NCBI RefSeq assembly: GCF_901709675.1
Contig: NC_051104.1
Location: forward strand, 5,501,501 to 5,565,500
Direction of reading: 5' to 3'
DNA from: Syngnathus acus
Taxonomy: Eukaryota > Chordata > Actinopteri > Syngnathiformes > Syngnathidae
Length of the DNA stretch: 64,000 nt
A program made the position numbers and the translations under genes. The notes beneath the pieces were generated by a model. That model ran no database searches, was not told where the DNA came from, and saw only the letters and a program-made list of their open reading frames with translations. How positions within the stretch are numbered: position 1 is the first letter of the stretch; each line of letters begins with the position of its first letter. Of this stretch, positions 1-12,729 are shown piece by piece.

Positions 1-114
1 AGAAATGAATAGATTATATTTTTTACTCTGCTCAATGGGAAAGTCACCCCCTAAATTTTCTTTGCAATAATATGTTCCGTGAGTTCAACGAGTCAATTTA
101 TGTTTTGTTTGTAG

Positions 115-266
115 AATTTGACTTAAATAGACAAAATCCACCTGTTTTTATCCATCTCAGTAGGCGGCCATTTTGCCACTTGCTGTCGACTAAAAATGAC
201 ATCAACTCTGATATCAATTTGATATAAAAAATGGCCGAACCCTGAGCTGGATGAAAACGGATGAAT
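115..266. mobile_element. Fold-back (MITE-like) element, about 150 bp
   Basis: The left arm (aatccacctgtttttatcc, then ctcag and ggccatttt) is matched in inverted orientation by the right arm ending at about 266 (aaaatggccgaaccctgagc then tggatgaaaacggatg). The centre contains cttgctgtcgactaaaaatgacatca. A related fragment with aatggccgcc and tgtcattttcag occurs near 32355-32400, so this is a dispersed family. No clear target duplication was identified. Confidence 0.55.
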
Positions 267-3200
267 TGTGCCGCTTAACTCTTATTCCACAACTGCAATA
301 TTAATCAGAATGCCTAGTGGCGACACGTGCAAAATATTGGGAAGAAAATTTGGCGTGGACTTCCCCTTTAAGAATCACGTTCTACATACCATCATGCTCT
401 TGGTCAAATTTGTGGTAAACCAAGTAATGCAGGCGAACACATCACAAGAAGGTCATGAACTAAAAACAAAGGTTGTGGTATATAGTTTTGAGAAATTCAC
501 TGCAAAGAAGTGCAAGATTGCTCTACTCGTGTCTGCCGCGCGCCATGATTTCACACAATCTCATATGTTAAGTGCAAAAAAAAAAAAAATTTTTACAACA
601 CGTTACCTCCCTTGACAATGTGTGCAACGGAACTGGCGGAGTATAACCGCAATGTCTGCTAGCATCTTGCGACGGGTAGATATGAAAGATCGTGATAATG
701 ACTTTAATAATTCTTAGTTGCTGACAAGAGCTGTAAAACTGTTTCTTAAACTTAAGATTGTTGAAAGCCATATTTTTTTGAACGTAGAATGGATCTTTAA
801 AAGGAATGTGTGATGACCAGCTGTTGTTTTGTGGTAAGTGACGCTGCAAGATAGGCCTTGGAATCAGTGGTGCGAAGCACTTTACGGAAAAACAATTACT
901 CTTAATAGTCATCATAATAATAGCTTTTTAATACCACGTTCCCGTGTTTTGGTTTGAGATTTTCCTGTCATTCATCTCAGTAAGAATCATTTTGTTGTCA
1001 GTTCGGGTTTTATTTGCTTACGTGTATAAAAGTTAAGTGCCTTTAACATCTCATAATATTTTCATTTGGTGGCCTGTTGTAGCTTTGTATATAAAATGTG
1101 TTACTTTATATCAAACCACCATATGCTATTAAAGGAAATAATGTTTCAAATGATACACCTGTTTTTATTAATATTGTGTATGCTAATTGACAGGCTGAAC
1201 AATATAATATGCCGTCATAGCATTAGTTTTCAAATCGGATAACAAAATTAGTTCCTGATCCTCTATATAAGCAAACTGGGATTTAAAACAAATATGATCT
1301 ACATATACAATAAACAATACACAGATTTATCTGTTTCCCAAAACCCCGCCCAATACATTTATTTGACTGCTTTGACAATTAAACTTTATTATGATAGCAA
1401 TCCCCATGGGAAAAGAGTTTAACAAAAGGTCATGTTTTTACAGGCTTATTCTGTATTTGCCCAAGTTTGCTGCCAAAGAATGTTCAGCAGAAGATCATCT
1501 TGTTCATACATTATTTTCTTTTTTGAATGTCCAGGAAACGGTAAAACTGAAAATGCAATGTGATGGTGTCTACTGGAGGCTATAAAACTGACATGACAAG
1601 TTAACACAAATTTATTAGCGTGGCAAAGAATTTGTAAGTAATGACTTTAAAATTAAATAATGACGATTTAACAGGACACTCTTTTAACATTCTCACTAAT
1701 AATCCATAACATTGTTTTAATAAAGTAGCAAAAAATACAGCTGATTACATTAGAGCAGATTTACCGGCATATGAATTCCCAACTGTGACAAGAAAAGACA
1801 AGAAAATGCCTCCTTTAATACAAATGGAATTTTGGGTCAGTGGTAGTGTGGGGTGCGGAAAGAAGGTTTTGACATTTACAGTCGATATAAATCCGTAAGA
1901 CAGATGCCCCTTCATAAACGTGGGGTGGGTCTGGTTGTGAATTTTTTTTCTGGGTGACTTATTCTAAAGGGGGCTGAGGGAGGTGCCCTGCGGCACGCCT
2001 CTGTGCAATGAGCAAATTCCATTAAGCGGTAGGTACATTTGTAAGTACTGTATGTGCAGGTTCCCTGTAGATTATTTCAGTTTTTCGACCAATTCAATTC
2101 AGAATTTATTCATTAATGCATGACATGAACAGAATTTATATTGTAAATTATATTTGAATATTTTCATACGAGCTCCGATATCCTAAATATAAACACAACA
2201 GGCAACCAAGGATGTGCGTGCTGCATTTCCAGACTTTTTTTTTTGTTTGCGTCACAGCGTTTATCCAGACAGCCTGAGGGAATGTCGACCCCCAACTTGA
2301 ATGAAGTCAAGATTTCTCTCCTGAAGGGCTTCAACAAGATATTAACAGCCTAATTGCTTCTGCATGTGATCAGCGTTACCGTCTGTCACAACTAATAAAG
2401 TTACTTGATGTCTTGCTTTTTTGTAGAAACTTATTATGATCGCCTCAAAATCAATTGACTGGCTCATGTTTAATTTCAGAGATGTGTCTGCTGCTACGCT
2501 CTTTAAAACATCAAACGGCGACACTTTGCCTGAGGATTTGTGTTTCTCCAGGAACCAGCGACGGCTAATGCAACAGACTACTTCAATTATGGCTGCAGAG
2601 AAAAGAAAAATATAGTTATATAGTTGTCTGTTTATTCACATAGTCGTGAAAGCGTTTCTTTTCACTGTCTGGAATGATGTTTGATCATTCACAGTAGGAA
2701 TAATGTAAACATCTGACATTTGATTCACACGTTCAAATAGCTCTGTGCTCTTTCACATACAGACGTAATGTAAACATAGGTCAGCCCAGACCCGTAAGGT
2801 CTTATAGCAAACATCAAGCTCACAACAGAGGTTTCCTTCTAGTCTTCTCTTCTTTGTTGCTCTTCCAGTATTGGTACAAAGAAACTGTCATCCTCGCAGT
2901 TGGAGAATTATTATTTCTCATGAAACATTCAGTAGTTCTTTATTGTTTTTTTTTTTTTTTTTTAATTTTTGTGAAAGCCTTGTCGGGCAATTTTAATCGA
3001 TGGCAGGAAAAACACATTTTCTATAGCAAGATTGAGGTTAAACTTCAACAGATATGAGTTTCTAGAGGCCTTGGTAACCCTTTTAGTCCCCCCTCCCCCT
3101 CATTTAAGACAAAATATTGCAAAATTTCAGCTTTTGTTAGTTCTCCCCGGCACATTGCGTTCTCATGCTTGTCGCTCTTGTTTGTCACATTCTCTCAAAG

Positions 3201-6200
3201 CTTTCTTCAGAAAGCTGGGCAGCTTTAAACAGCAATAAATGTTTTTGAAAACACAAAACTGAGAATTATTCATGTATTTAAAGCGACCGCATAGCTACCT
3301 GAATGCTAATATACTCTAAGTACTGTCTGTAGGATATTTGGAATGATTGAGTCATTTAAGTTTGAGGTCTTGGGATGAATATACTTAGCATAATATCCGC
3401 AACCACAATGTTGACAGTCTACCATGTTTTTTTCCAAGAAAAAATAATTTGGGTGGACTTGTGGTCCTGGACTTGTGGTCGACCCGCACCATAACATTTT
3501 TATGTAAATGGTTGATATTATGTAAATTTTTTCCATCTTTTCTAACCCTTAATAAAATCAATTCCATAATTTCCAGCAAAAGAGCATGAATTGAGCTATA
3601 ATATCTGCTGCAAATTTTAAACCACGCAAAATTTGGATTGTGCGTCATAAAAAGCATAATTCACCATTAAACAATGGGCTTAAGTCATTTGGGATGTGGC
3701 GCCTAAAAATATGATTCACATTTGTCATGAATCTTTACAACACGAATGGGCCGCGATATTTTTCCATCTGGGTTAGCAATTACGTTAACAATATACTACT
3801 AAAAAATTAGGGGGGGTCACTCACAGCTGTACTTTATAGCCAGTTATGAAATTAGTTGCGTCAACAAAACCAACTCGAATTTCTCGTCAGTCTCATGAGA
3901 GGGGATTTCTAAATTGTAATTTGATAAATATACTGGAAACGTCTTTTAGCTATGACTGATACAGCAAGAGTGATTGGGGAATTTGGTGATCATATTATTA
4001 TTCTATTTTCTCCCAGTGACTTTGCAAAATAAACAAGTCTATAAAATTTAATAGTGTCTTGCTGTGTTTGCCCTTCTTAGGTGGTCAGTTGGCTTTTAGC
4101 GTGACAGAGTATATTTTGGTAAGGTATAATTGAATCATAACCTTATGGAACGCTTGGAATTTAATATTTAGATATAGCTTAGTCATGGACTCCCAGTTTT
4201 GCCACTCCATACAATTTCTTATAACCGTAAAGCTAATTTCTTTATTTTGCTGTTGAACATTTTAGATTTAATATGAGACAAGTGCTTGAAATTTCAGCAT
4301 TTATTCTCATGTATTCTCATTTGATATGTATATTTTTTTTAAATAACACCAGTTCTGGAAAATTTTTGACACAACTAGCAGATGGAAATGAGAAATATTT
4401 TTCATTCTTTTTAAATGTTGTCATTTTAAATCGGGAGGTCATAATCATTACCACATTTCTAGATCTCGGAGAGAAATACACAAAATGTATTTTTATTTCC
4501 TATTAGGCAGACACAGACGATCAGATTCAATTGATGTGTGAATAAATACTGGGTGTGAAAAACAACTGACAACCGAAAACAAATAAAACAATCGATTCAC
4601 AGCAGGCCTACATGAAAATTGTCGTGTGAAGTCCAAAATGGCATGTAGTTGGGGAAGGAAAAAAAAAATAGGTCACAGTCTGTCTGTTTGACGTTGTTGT
4701 TTTCTGTTTGGAATTTCAGTTTGTTCCTGTTTAATTTTTTACTACGTGTTTTTATTGCGCTCATCTGTATCTCGACATGTCTTTGATCGATGCTCTGTTC
4801 AAAGCAACCATGTGCAATTGCTGTATATTAAGTTATTCGTTTTATTTCCATCTTGGATCGGACTTCCTGTTATGCTATTTTATTGCATTACGGACACAAA
4901 TGTATAAATATTTTTTATGGGGGTCGTAAAAACACAATAAGCTCAACCGCAATTAAATGAACTTACTTTCATATACCACAAGGATGAGAACCTTGCTTTA
5001 GTAGGCATTCCTTCATTATGAAGGAATTACGGTGCAAGGTCAAGTATGTTACAATAACACAGATATATGCTTTTTGTATATTACCAATTAAAATTGTGCA
5101 ACAAAGAAGAAGAAGAATTGGGCCCCCCATTTCATGTGCCCTATTTCATGTGAATTTAGGGAGATATTTTAAAGAGGACAAACTGTCTCTAACCTCAAGT
5201 GCACTGAGTTAAAAAAATATATATGCGAGTTTCAGTTTCCTCAACATCGGAAATCGCATAATGGTTAGAAATGTTTCACTTCCCTGAGGGAAATTAATGT
5301 TCTCTTCCGTGGTATTTATGTAGACAATTAACGAGAGACTTTTAAAAAGGTTGAAATAGTTTCTCATCTGACATCTGAATTAGATGAAGCCTGAAGTGCC
5401 AGAAAAGAAAGTTTGGTAACCTCTCCAGCAGATGGATGGTATGTCTTCCAAGCTCAAAAGGGGTCTTAATCTGTATGGGAATGCTATTTATTTTAAATTG
5501 TCAGATGAGTGGGAATTTATTGGCGAGCGTTCAGTGAACATACGTGTCAGCGCTAACTCACAATGTGTGTATTCTGGCAGAAAATACCAATTTGCAAGTA
5601 CTGTTTACGTAGAGAATTGCAATTACGTTTTTTTTTTATTTCATGCTTCTGTGACATCATAATTTTACAGATTTTTATGCGATACAGCAATTAAATTTTA
5701 AGGTATCATTGTTCCCATTATGTCATTTTTGTGTTTTTTTTTTAATCGTTGAACCAACTTTCTTAAATGACATCACTTTCTTACTGGTCATCTAAATTGT
5801 GTGATCATGGAATTTTTTTTTTTCATGTGACTTTTGAGACTTTCCTACAAGCACAATTGACTTGAACTTTAAAGGTTACCGGCACATTGTATTTCATAAT
5901 ATTATTTTTAAGTCCAAACCAAAAAAAAAAAAATTCTCATGCGGTGCTGTAATGACCAACACAACAAACAGTGTGTAGAAGGTTTTTTTTGGGTGCTCTG
6001 AACATCAAGTTTATTTCCTATACTAAGTATTTTTCCAGTCATATGGATTAGATTTAAATGGCAACGGGGGGCACATGAAGGGGTGAGCAAATTATGTGGA
6101 AAATACAACACAAATTCCAGAAGGCACCTACATCCTGAAAGACAAGTGAAAACAAGGCACACGTGAACAGATTGTTTGGAATGTGACACGTCTATGAATT

Positions 6201-6492
6201 CACACTTTAAATTGCAGTTATTACCTGAGAGCCTTAGAGTCAATGACTGTATCACCCATCCATTATCCTCATAAGTACTTTCTTGATGTCAGGACTGGGG
6301 AGCAGCTTGAACCATGTTTTCCTTTATCACACGCTGAATTTAAAAAAAACGTCAAAATGAAAGCCAAGATACATTAGTTGGATGCGCGGATTAGCTTAAG
6401 CTAATAGCCTGAACTACAAAAAATAAAAAAAATTTTTTTACACACAAGCCCTCAGAGATTCCTCGATTTTCTTTGCAATTGATACTCAATAG

Positions 6493-6705
6493 TACAAAAC
6501 AAAGAACCGCAAAGGGAATGACACGGAAAGTGTAGAGGTTCAAATATTACACTGCAAATGGGCTCGGATCGACCGCATACTTGGCAAACCAACAGACACT
6601 GTTCACCAGACCATCACTGAATTAGAACATGTCAGACAAGAGAAGCAGCGAAAGACCAAGTTCTGCCTGGCAAAGATCAGCAGAACACAAAAAGGGGAAC
6701 TGTAA
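6493..6705 (+). pseudogene. Unassigned 70-codon open segment with protein-like composition, possible exon relic
   Basis: An open frame from 6493 to a TAA at 6703 reads as a charged, helix-prone sequence (for example TDTVHQTITELEHVRQEKQR and KTKFCLAKISRTQKGEL). It has no start codon and no obvious acceptor. Composition differs from the AT-rich surroundings. I do not recognise the family. It may be a fragment of a retrocopy or an unrecognised exon. Confidence 0.25.
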
Positions 6706-6908
6706 AGACTTGAGGATGATTGATGATGATGTCGCAGACATGTAATTTATAGCACCTGGGTACTGTTTCAAATTGACGGGGGAAAAAAAAAATGCAAAAA
6801 ATGTCTCCTTTCATACTGTTCATTTTACAAGCTCAAATCAAATTTTATCTTTTGGTTCAATCTTGACCTGAGGCAAAAACAAGAGACAAAAGTAAACAAT
6901 TTCAACAA

Positions 6909-7196
6909 TCAACCAATATTGCTTTTAAATTGTGGTTTCAGGAAAGTTATTTTAACAAAAACAAATAAAACAGGCTCAGACATAACTGATGGTATCAGCC
7001 CTTTGATTCCCAGAATGTTAGCCGTGTCTTCATTTATTTTATTTATTTTTTCCATAGCTGTATTTCCGTGGACATGAAACATTCGAGTTATATGTGCAAC
7101 TGTTGCCACAGAAATATCAAGCTGCTTGGAGATGGTCGAGCCTTTACCTTGACCATGTTTAAGATTTTCTTTGTAATCTCCTGAAACTTTAGGCAC
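6909..7196 (-). pseudogene. Tc1/mariner transposase N-terminal remnant
   Basis: The minus-strand reading frame carries the pattern of a Tc1 helix-turn-helix: KVSGDYKENL at the start, a HGQGKGSTISKQLDISVATV core and a HITRMF that follows, similar in layout to the paired-like DNA-binding domain of fish Tc1 transposases. No DDE catalytic region follows, and the sequence is otherwise AT-rich and degraded. It is interpreted as a dead insertion. Confidence 0.5.
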
Positions 7197-7653
7197 GAAA
7201 ATATTTGAACAGGCCTGTTTTATTATTTTTCTATATTTTATTTCTTACATTTCAATTCAAAAGCAGTGTCTGATTTTCATTGGTCATTCTTTCAGTATTT
7301 TTTAATTACTTTAGTCAATTTCAATTTTTTTTTATTGACTGTTGTGTGGTGAATTAGCAGCAATTTTTCCCGATGCGTGTAAAGTTGAACTTGCTGGAAG
7401 GGTTCAAAAAAGTAAGACCATATAGGTCAATGATACTTTCAGGACTGAGAGGCGTGAAGACAAAGAGGGGCGTGTTCTGCGCATATGTTTGCCTACTTCT
7501 CAAATAAGTGAGAGTGCAGGGAGACACAGACAAAGCAAGCTTGAACCTTCTGGTAAGCAAGCCAGGAGACCTTTTGTGGCTTTGTTTTGATTTAATAATC
7601 CTCTCAAGTGGTACTTTGTGACAACAGAGCGAAGGAAGCTGGTTGCAGTCAGG

Positions 7654-10543
7654 ATGAAGCTGTCAATATGGTGTTCATGTGTGCTTCATCTGGCCTTTGT
7701 CAGCGGAGGACTTCTCACCAGCAATGATCTCCAAAGTGGCAGCCGTGATTTGACAAAGATCTCCAGCAGGGCAGGTGAGACGCCACAAGCCAGAGGTTTT
7801 ATTTTTTTTCCCACCCTCTACTTAGAGATTAGTGTCATTAATAAACCCGAGTAGCTAAGGATTAACATTGGGTTGTGTAATGAAAGGATGGCAAACCTGT
7901 AGCATGCGGGCCAAATATGGTCTGCGAGAGCATTGAATTGCAATTCGAAAAACAAAATCTCAGAGGAGCTGTTTTAAAAAGCCTCGAAACCATCTACAAT
8001 TTCTCATGATATAGAATATTACAAGTATTTGTTATTTTTAATGTGGCCTTTGAAATTCTTGTGGTGCCTGAAAAGAAAGTTTCCTCAACCATGATTGAGA
8101 GCTGAGAAAATGATCACATTGTAACCAAAAGGAGATGGACTATAAAACAATTGAATTATACGTTTATAATTGTGGTTTTGGTTTGGAATAGTGTGCGACT
8201 GCAATTTATGATAGCACATTGAGCATTTGGATTAAATAGCCCTATGAAATGTGCCAAATTCATCTGAGGTCAAACAATGGAAGAAGACTGAAAGTAGTGA
8301 ATAAGAAAACTTCTCAAAGTACATTTAAAGCTCTTTAAAGTTAAAAGGTTCAATTAATTAAAACAAATAACTTATAACAGGGCAAACTAATATTCATTTC
8401 ATTATTTTGCTCCAGCAACATAATCATTTTTGTGCTTACTTCCTGAATTTGAATCAGTTCCAGAATGACTGGTGGATCTTGTAAGCATTTTAATGCCAGA
8501 ACAATTTTTCTGCTCCGGCAACGTAACTGATGGCAGAGTAGTTCATTACGCTTCAATGCAGATGTGATTATTTTCATGTGTATAAAATATTGACCTGACA
8601 TGGCTTCTAATCCACTCGATAGCAGATGTTTGCATTTGCTTTGGATGGTCAAAGACTTAACTCACTCATTGCGCCGACACATTTTTGAAGGAGACGGTCA
8701 TCAAAAGTGCCGCCCTTATCATTTGGCTGCAAACGTGGCTCGCTTTGGTGTTACGCAACAATTTCATTGGCTTTACTATCATTAAACTAACGTAGGTTAC
8801 AAACTTACCACAACCACACTCAATACATTTTTTACTGAATGTTTTCACTGAGGGTTTTAATTGCAGGTTGTGAATGAGTGCCCAACAGCTGCTCGGGGTT
8901 TAAACAAGGTTAATTTTGTAAACATCCATTATGAAATGTGATTTTAATTTTCCCTGTAAGGCAGGTTTTTTTTTTATATTATAAAGGAAATATTTGAGAA
9001 GCGCTGATTTAAAGGGAGAACAACGCAGTAGTGGGAAGTACATCCGCCTTACATTTCTGACGGGGGGTCAGATCGGGATCTTGAAGTTTGCATGTTTTCT
9101 TTACCTGGTCAGGTTTTATAGGATCCAGCACACCTGTGGTCCTACTAGGATAGAAAATCACTCAAAATCAATCACTTATCTGTCTTGCTCAATTGCAAAC
9201 ATTGAATTAAGAAGGAATTATAGTTGCTCTATGATTTGTTAAGATTCAACACATGTCATATTTAGAACTGCTCTCACATTTGATTGAACAAAACGTTCAA
9301 TGTGGTTTGGGTTTATGCAGCACTACATGCTTGCTACAGAAATATATGCTATAGGTCATGAAAAGAACCCAAATTGGTGCAGATCCAGGAGTTTTTGCAC
9401 ATGTACTTTTGGCAGAGATCATTTTTTTCCGACAGTAACCTTGCACAGTCCCTGCACAAGTCTTTCTGGAGATTGATAGTCATTTTGGCGTAACCATACA
9501 TGCCAATGATTTGCACCCTTGTGAAAAGAAATACAACTTTGGGGCGCACCACTTCAGTCCCTAAACACATTTTATCACAATTGTTAACAGTTTTGCACTG
9601 GCGGTGGTCTGCACCATCTGGTTGCTCTTGTTTTGACCGACGTGGTTGTTTGGATGAACCTTCCGTCATCTGTTGGACCGGCCAGTTGTTCGCAAATAGT
9701 GGGGCATACTTATTACAATTTTATAGACATCATCCTATTTATATTCACTGAGGAGAGTGATGGCATAATGGAAAATAATTGACAAGCATTGTTAGTGTAC
9801 ATTTATAATCCCAATAACGCCCTCTAGCGAGCACAAACGGAATTGACTGCAAACGTTGGCTGGTGCCAAAAGTTCACCACAATGGACTGCAGTAATATCC
9901 TCGTCTTGGCATTTTCCACAGGAAATGAGATCGTATTTGTGAAGTTTGAACCGCTAATGTGCATGGTATCGTTGAAAAACAATCATTCCCACTTTCGTTC
10001 TATGGACTATTTCAAAGCATGTTTTTCGGGATGTGGGTGGAAAACGGGTACCAAAACAAAATAGCAAAGTTCACCAAATTGTTTCAAAGTTGCCTTTTGA
10101 TTCAACTTTATTTCAAGATATCTGCAAGGATTAGAAAATTTAACCGTGATATTTTTCTCCCCATAGGCAACTTTCCAAACAGATATAGAACACTCTTTGC
10201 AAGAAGAGGCCAATATGAACAGCAGAAGCTTCTGATGATGGCAAGTTGGAATGCATCTCTGCTTTAGGATAGAAGTTGAATTTTAATTCCAACTTCTCTC
10301 TAATGGCTGTTTCTGTTTTCTGTTGCCCCCCCACAGAGGCCCAAAGTGGTGCCAGTACTTTCAGAGGAGTCTTCTAACAAGGCAGCAGCACCCAAACCGG
10401 CTTCCACCACATGTTCCCAGCTGGGGCAAAGCTGTTTGCCCCATCAGGGCTGCTGTGAGCCGTGTTCCACGTGCCACTGCCACTTCTTCAAAGCCATCTG
10501 CTTCTGCAGAAGGATAAATATGAAATGCGCCAAAAATACATAA
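7654..10543 (+). CDS. asip2b: Agouti-family secreted melanocortin-receptor ligand (asip2b/agrp2 type), 133 aa, 3 coding exons
   Basis: Coding exons are 7654-7774, 10167-10240 and 10337-10543; phases 1 and 0 close, giving 133 residues. The first exon encodes a short hydrophobic signal peptide (starts MKLSIWCSC, cleavage probably near residue 19). The last exon encodes a C-terminal domain with exactly ten cysteines spaced C-x6-C-x5-CC-x2-C-x2-C-x-C-x6-C-x-C-x6-C, the agouti/AgRP inhibitor-cystine-knot pattern. The family antagonises melanocortin receptors (pigmentation, feeding, stress). The central region has little of the Lys-rich basic stretch of classical ASIP, which is more AgRP2-like. The receptor-contact RFF triplet reads HFF here (CHCHFF). 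The second intron is 96 bp and uses a GC donor (gcaagt at 10241). The start at 7654 was chosen because it immediately precedes the hydrophobic segment; an in-frame GTG at 7618 has no such support. The upstream non-coding exon was not located. wwp1 lies 4 kb downstream on the same strand. Family membership is strong; the exact paralogue name rests on synteny. Confidence 0.85.
7885..8090. repeat. Degraded hAT-like repeat in the agouti gene intron
   Basis: The motifs gcatgcgggccaaatatgg and tctgcgagagcatt, followed about 100 bp later by atgtggcctttgaaattctt, resemble the paired ends of a common fish hAT-derived repeat (gcgggccacatg... gtggccc). It is strongly eroded; no target duplication could be recognised. 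Confidence 0.35.
10241..10336 (+). other. 96-bp GC-AG intron of the agouti-family gene
   Basis: The donor reads ATG|gcaagt and the acceptor ccccacag|AGG. No GT donor in the neighbourhood keeps both the reading frame and the cysteine-knot exon joined. GC-AG introns are a minor but accepted class and usually keep a strong consensus at other donor positions, as this one does. Confidence 0.65.
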
Positions 10544-12729
10544 AACGTGTCGTAAAATATAATACAAATGCTAATGCAACTCAGAGTTGATTAGCTATAT
10601 CACTGTTGTGTTAATTCAAACATTTCATCTCTCAAGTTAGTTCACTTTGAGAGACTTTATATAACCTTTTATGAAAGGCAACCGCTTGCACAGCATTATA
10701 TGGGTTCATTAACGGGGGAATGGATTTGAACAGTAATGCTATTGTACTATTGTCAGTATTGTTTTTGTACTTTTAATACAATTTTATAATTTTATGATAT
10801 TGTTTGCAGGAGTGTCATAAGGGGGTAGAAAGTGTTGATGATTGTAAGTGTGTGTGATGTGTGTCCAGTATTATTTTACAAAACACGGGGGGCTTCCAAA
10901 GTACGAAGACACCCAAGAACTGTATTTTCCATACCTTCTATGGCTGAAACTGCTGAAATTTGTATGTTTGTGTAAGGGATTTAAATACAGCAATGGAAAA
11001 AAAACAATTGTGTATTTTTTCTGTGTGCGTAGTTGCGCACACTGCTGGCTGCACTAATTCTGCTACTTCAGTCTTTTTTTTTTACCTCCATGCCATCAAT
11101 ATACTTAAAAAAAAAAAAACACTTTGGCAAATGAAGCAAAATGTGTTGATTTTCCGCCATGTCCGCACCAGTGATGATCTCTTATGGCACATTGGTAATT
11201 TATCTTGCTAAAATAGCAGAATTTGAAATGTCACTTGGATGGAGAGAAAACACACATTACAACAAGCAGCATAACAAAGAACAGGTGGGAAAACATCAAG
11301 GCGGCCAAGGAAAAAAACATTTTCGAGAGATGAACAAAAGAAACGGCCAAAATACATAATCATGTGCACTAAACTTACAGTAACATTTTGCATGAACTGA
11401 ATTGAACTGAGCCGCAATTCGGAAGGTGGTTGCCATGCCTGCCTTGCCTCACAGTCACACACTGAAAAGGTTATTTGTGGTTTTGGGCTCCAGGCTACAC
11501 ATAGCTTTGTCACCATCTTGTGGCATGTTCATGCCAAAGAACTATGTTGAAGTGTTTTGTGGGGGGACATTCAAACAAAAGTATTTTTTAATCGTCTTGT
11601 GGTATTTATAGACAATACTTTTTTTTTTTGGGTGGGGAGAGGGGGATTAGTTCACAGAAGGGCTTTGGTGTTCTCACTTTCTCCATCCATTGTTGAAGTT
11701 GGTCCTGTTTTTTTTGTTTTTTTAAATTAAGTGCTACAAAAAGCATGCATAGTAATGACAGTCCAACTTTTACAAAAATTGAATTCAGCCAAGTCACACA
11801 ATCCTATTACACAAACATCTGTGATTGTAAAACTAAATGCAAAACGCTCGACACTATAAACACAGACGAGTGTTTTGGAGGTCTGAGTTTAAGTGTGACA
11901 AAATCCTCTGGCGAGCTGTCCTGCCTTTCTTCTGCCAACATCTCCAAATAATACACCATAATAATGAACAGCTGCAGTTTTGAATGGATCTGTACACAAT
12001 TTCAGAAAATCATTGGAGTGCTTGCACAGGTTTTATACTAACCAGACATTCACCGACTGAGCATTTTTGGAATGCAGATGAATATGATTGCAGGTTCCCA
12101 TTCATCTTATTTTGCTGGTATGCAGCTGACCTCCACATTGATGTCCTCTTTCATAGATCAGACAAGGTAGATGGCTTACCATTCGCTTCAGCTGAAGCTT
12201 CATTAGACCACTTTGTTAAGAATTAGACGGCTAAGCTTTTTTCCTCAATCCAGGTTTAGCTAAATAGCTTCAAATCCATACTTGTCCTCACGAGTAGAAA
12301 AACTCTGGACAGCACAAGATCTACTAGTGAGGCAAAACTGTCCAGTAATTGACAACTGATAACTATGAGTCACATTATAAAACAGTACTTGTCACCATCT
12401 AGCACTTGACTAGTACTAGTAGCCCACAGATGCATTTTTACTAGAGCAATCCAGTATTAAGGCTTATAGTTGTCCACTAGTGCCGTTTTTTCCAGAGGAC
12501 AAAGGGCGTACTGGTGCATGGACTATGACTGGATATCATAGAATAAAAATAAAATAAAATGAAAAAGCCCACTGACAAATAGTTGCAATACAAAAAGGTC
12601 TGGCTTATGCAGTGTAACACTCGCAGCCATAAACACACACTTCACTTGTGACATGCACGGGAAAAGTCCATGAGTTTATGCAATCTTGTGCATAAACATA
12701 CTTTTAAAGCATTTATTCCGTTGTTACGT
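10544..12729. other. Intergenic region between the agouti gene and wwp1
   Basis: No supported coding sequence. It contains the agouti 3' UTR of unknown length, poly-T and poly-A runs, and the CTAGT-rich probable repeat at 12270-12540. Confidence 0.5.
12270..12540. repeat. CTAGT-rich probable dispersed repeat
   Basis: The segment is unusually dense in ctagt/actag motifs (tctactagtgag, cttgactagtactagtagcc, tccactagtgcc). A similarly CTAG-rich stretch occurs at about 42510-42690 inside an intron of the kinase gene. Shared style suggests a repeat family, but alignment by eye is weak. Confidence 0.3.

Larger units (their letters stand above)
1..7653. other. Gene-free upstream stretch
   Basis: Apart from the fold-back element (115-266), the Tc1 relic (6909-7196) and the unassigned open segment (6493-6705), I see AT-rich DNA with homopolymer runs and no supported exon. 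The distal promoter and leader exon of the agouti gene presumably lie here but show no distinctive motif. Confidence 0.5.
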
